The notes under the pieces were generated by a model. It did no database searches. It had not been told where the DNA came from and saw only the letters and a list, made by a program, of their open reading frames with translations. Below are positions 62,471 to 64,000 of a DNA stretch of 64,000 nt, in pieces. This stretch comes from an uncultured Prevotellaceae bacterium (GTDB lineage Bacteria; Bacteroidota; Bacteroidia; Bacteroidales; Bacteroidaceae). The position numbers and the translations under genes were made by a program. Numbering within the stretch: position 1 is the stretch's first letter; the number at the start of each line of letters is the position of its first letter. The stretch covers positions 35,934-99,933 of the forward strand of contig CACZIT010000016.1 in NCBI GenBank assembly GCA_902781315.1, written 5' to 3'.

Positions 62471-63838
62471 ATGAAAACCGATCTATTCATTCTCGGTAGC
62501 GGCCCCGGAGGTTATCGCGCTGCCGAATATGCCGCAAAGAACGGTCTGAAAGTAGTCATCGCTGAGAGTGCTCAGGCTGGTGGCACCTGCTTAAACTACG
62601 GCTGCATTCCTACAAAAGCATTTTGTCATGATGCAGAACTAGCAGAGCTGGGTCTGCCTGTTGACTTTGCCAAAGTGGTAGAACGCAAGCAGCAGATAGT
62701 AGAACAACTCCGTTCGGGAGTAGAGACCTTAATGCAAATGCCCGGCATCACGTTTGTACACGGACATGCTCACTTCATCGATAACAATACCGTTGAAGTA
62801 GTAAGTACATCAAGGCCTTCTGAAAGCGAGGAATGGAGAGAGCCCGAGACCACTGTGCAACAATTCAAAGCTGACAACATCATTATTGCCACAGGCTCGC
62901 GCACCAAGATTCTACCGATTCCAGGCATTACTGGACCACACTGCGTCACCTCTACAGAACTCCTTGACATACAGGAAGTTCCAAAGCGCCTTTGTATTAT
63001 CGGTGCAGGTGTTATCGGTATGGAGTTTGCAAGTGTTTTCGCCAGTTTCGGTAGTGAGGTTACGGTAGTGGAATACTTGAAAGAGTGCCTGCCTGCTTTA
63101 GACGGCGATATCGCCAAACGGCTCCGCAAACAGTTGGAGAAACGTGGTGTTAAGTTCTACCTAGGTGCTGGAGTAAAACAAGTCGATGGACAGAAGGTTA
63201 CTTTTGAGCGTAAAGGCAAGGAAGAACAAGTTGAAGCTGATGTGATACTGGTTGCAACAGGTCGAACGCCAAACATAGAAAACCTCAACCTCGACAAAGC
63301 TGGAATCGTATATGATCGCAGCGGAATTAAGGTAAATCCTGATACTTTCGAAGTTGAGAAGAATAATCCGACTACATCTAATTCTTCACGCATCTTTGCC
63401 ATTGGCGACGTAAACGGCCGTCAATTGTTGGCCCACGCTGCCACGATGCAAGGTTTCCGCACCGTCAACACGATACTCAATCGCAGGGATAATATCCGAT
63501 TTGATATTATGCCTGCAGCCGTATTTACAAATCCTGTAGCAGCTAGCGTAGGACCGACAGAGGACATGCTTAAAACGGAAGGTTGTGAATATACATGTCA
63601 CAAAGGCTATTATCGTGCTAATGGAAAAGCGCTTGCAATCAATGCTACAGATGGTTTCGTAAAACTCTTTACCGATGCCGACGACCGTATGATTGGATGC
63701 CACATACTTGGTGCTCATGCTGCTGATCTCGTTCAAGAGATTTCTGCACTGATGAATTGTGACACTAAACTATCGCGCCTGCGCGACATCGTTCACATCC
63801 ATCCTACATTAAGTGAAATCTTGCCGGAAATCAGCTGA
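62471..63838 (+). CDS. lpdA: Dihydrolipoamide dehydrogenase
   Basis: 455 residues. FAD loop ILGSGPGGYRAAEYAA, redox disulfide Cys40 and Cys45 in GGTCLNYGCIPTKAF, NAD loop IGAGVIGMEFASVFASFGSEVTVVE, and C-terminal HIHPTLSEILPE with the base. The L protein, which reoxidises lipoyl GcvH with NAD+, and which may be shared with 2-oxo acid complexes. Its codon use (more AAA, GTA, ACA) looks AT-richer than the neighbouring gcv genes. Ends 22 nt before the rRNA terminator. Confidence 0.96.
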   Translation: MKTDLFILGSGPGGYRAAEYAAKNGLKVVIAESAQAGGTCLNYGCIPTKAFCHDAELAELGLPVDFAKVVERKQQIVEQLRSGVETLMQMPGITFVHGHAHFIDNNTVEVVSTSRPSESEEWREPETTVQQFKADNIIIATGSRTKILPIPGITGPHCVTSTELLDIQEVPKRLCIIGAGVIGMEFASVFASFGSEVTVVEYLKECLPALDGDIAKRLRKQLEKRGVKFYLGAGVKQVDGQKVTFERKGKEEQVEADVILVATGRTPNIENLNLDKAGIVYDRSGIKVNPDTFEVEKNNPTTSNSSRIFAIGDVNGRQLLAHAATMQGFRTVNTILNRRDNIRFDIMPAAVFTNPVAASVGPTEDMLKTEGCEYTCHKGYYRANGKALAINATDGFVKLFTDADDRMIGCHILGAHAADLVQEISALMNCDTKLSRLRDIVHIHPTLSEILPEIS

Positions 63839-63854
63839 TTCCATCATTCCAAGA

Positions 63855-63905
63855 CAAAAAAAAGGAGGCCTGCGGTTAGTAACCACAGGCCTCCCGACTT
63901 TTTAA
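63855..63905 (-). terminator. Intrinsic terminator of the rRNA operon
   Basis: GGAGGCCTGCGGTTA and TAACCACAGGCCTCC pair with one mismatch. On the minus strand the stem is followed by TTTTTTTT; the other side has CGACTTTTT, so it may also stop lpdA transcripts. Confidence 0.88.
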
Positions 63906-63909
63906 AAGA

Positions 63910-64000
<91 letters not shown>

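Overview
The window looks like a chromosome segment from a Bacteroidales bacterium, most likely Prevotella or a close relative. The support is: promoter boxes of the Bacteroidetes type (TTTG-N19/20-TAnnTTTG) in front of about twenty genes, tRNA genes without encoded CCA, the atpDC-x-BEFHAG order of the ATP synthase operon, GldE, DUF4835, DUF4491, DUF4301, DUF3127 and DUF1460 proteins, a class III fructose bisphosphatase, and a BspA-type leucine-rich-repeat surface protein with a C-terminal tail like those of type IX cargo. Almost everything is ordinary chromosomal housekeeping. No phage, transposase, plasmid or CRISPR genes were seen.

Layout. 1-3.1 kb: an unrecognised small gene, ssb and gldE, then a long non-coding stretch with repeats and a tRNA-Arg beside a decayed partial copy of itself. 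3.1-9.6 kb (minus): dnaN, a DnaQ-type exonuclease, a DUF4835 protein, recN and a TPR protein with a degenerate protease domain. 9.7-14.2 kb: DUF3127 (an SSB-like acidic tail), class III fbp, tRNA-Lys, an AI-2E family membrane protein and thymidine kinase. 14.2-18.3 kb (plus): rsmI with a coiled-coil lipoprotein, tadA (minus), then yraN-birA-pyrH. 18.6-22.2 kb: nifJ, whose extreme 5' end abuts an accessory ATPase gene. 22.2-31.5 kb: an accessory surface-glycan block (three GT2 enzymes, one GT4, one flippase), an NhaD antiporter and a FemAB-like acetyltransferase. 31.6-41.6 kb: rlmH, DUF4491, the complete F-type ATP synthase operon, kdsC, maf and a small membrane protein. 41.6-48.7 kb (minus): the LRR surface protein and a four-gene operon DUF4301 - sugar-nucleotide epimerase - nanA - N-acylglucosamine 2-epimerase. 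48.8-53.5 kb: a RelA-like (p)ppGpp synthetase with a degenerate hydrolase domain, a DUF1460 protein and rlmD. 54.1-63.8 kb: thrA, lplA and a complete glycine cleavage set gcvT-gcvH-gcvPA-gcvPB-lpdA. The window ends inside a 5S rRNA gene on the minus strand.

How genes work together: lplA attaches lipoate to the gcvH carrier, and lpdA reoxidises it, so the last ten kilobases are nearly self-contained for glycine breakdown. thrA feeds the threonine/methionine branch from aspartate. nanA and the epimerase gene form the core of sialic acid breakdown but no transporter is present here.

The most unusual signal is not a gene. Five of the longest intergenic gaps (about 2.6, 18.4, 32.1, 43.6 and 53.7 kb) each contain a tandem array with a period of exactly 22 bp. 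Individual units are imperfect interrupted palindromes. The arm sequences differ between arrays, but the period and much of the dyad geometry are kept. A period of 22 cannot be coding and is close to two DNA helical turns. A second signal is a set of genes whose ATG lies only 4-5 nt after the -7 promoter box, predicting leaderless mRNAs. All calls were made by reading the sequence; no database searches were run.
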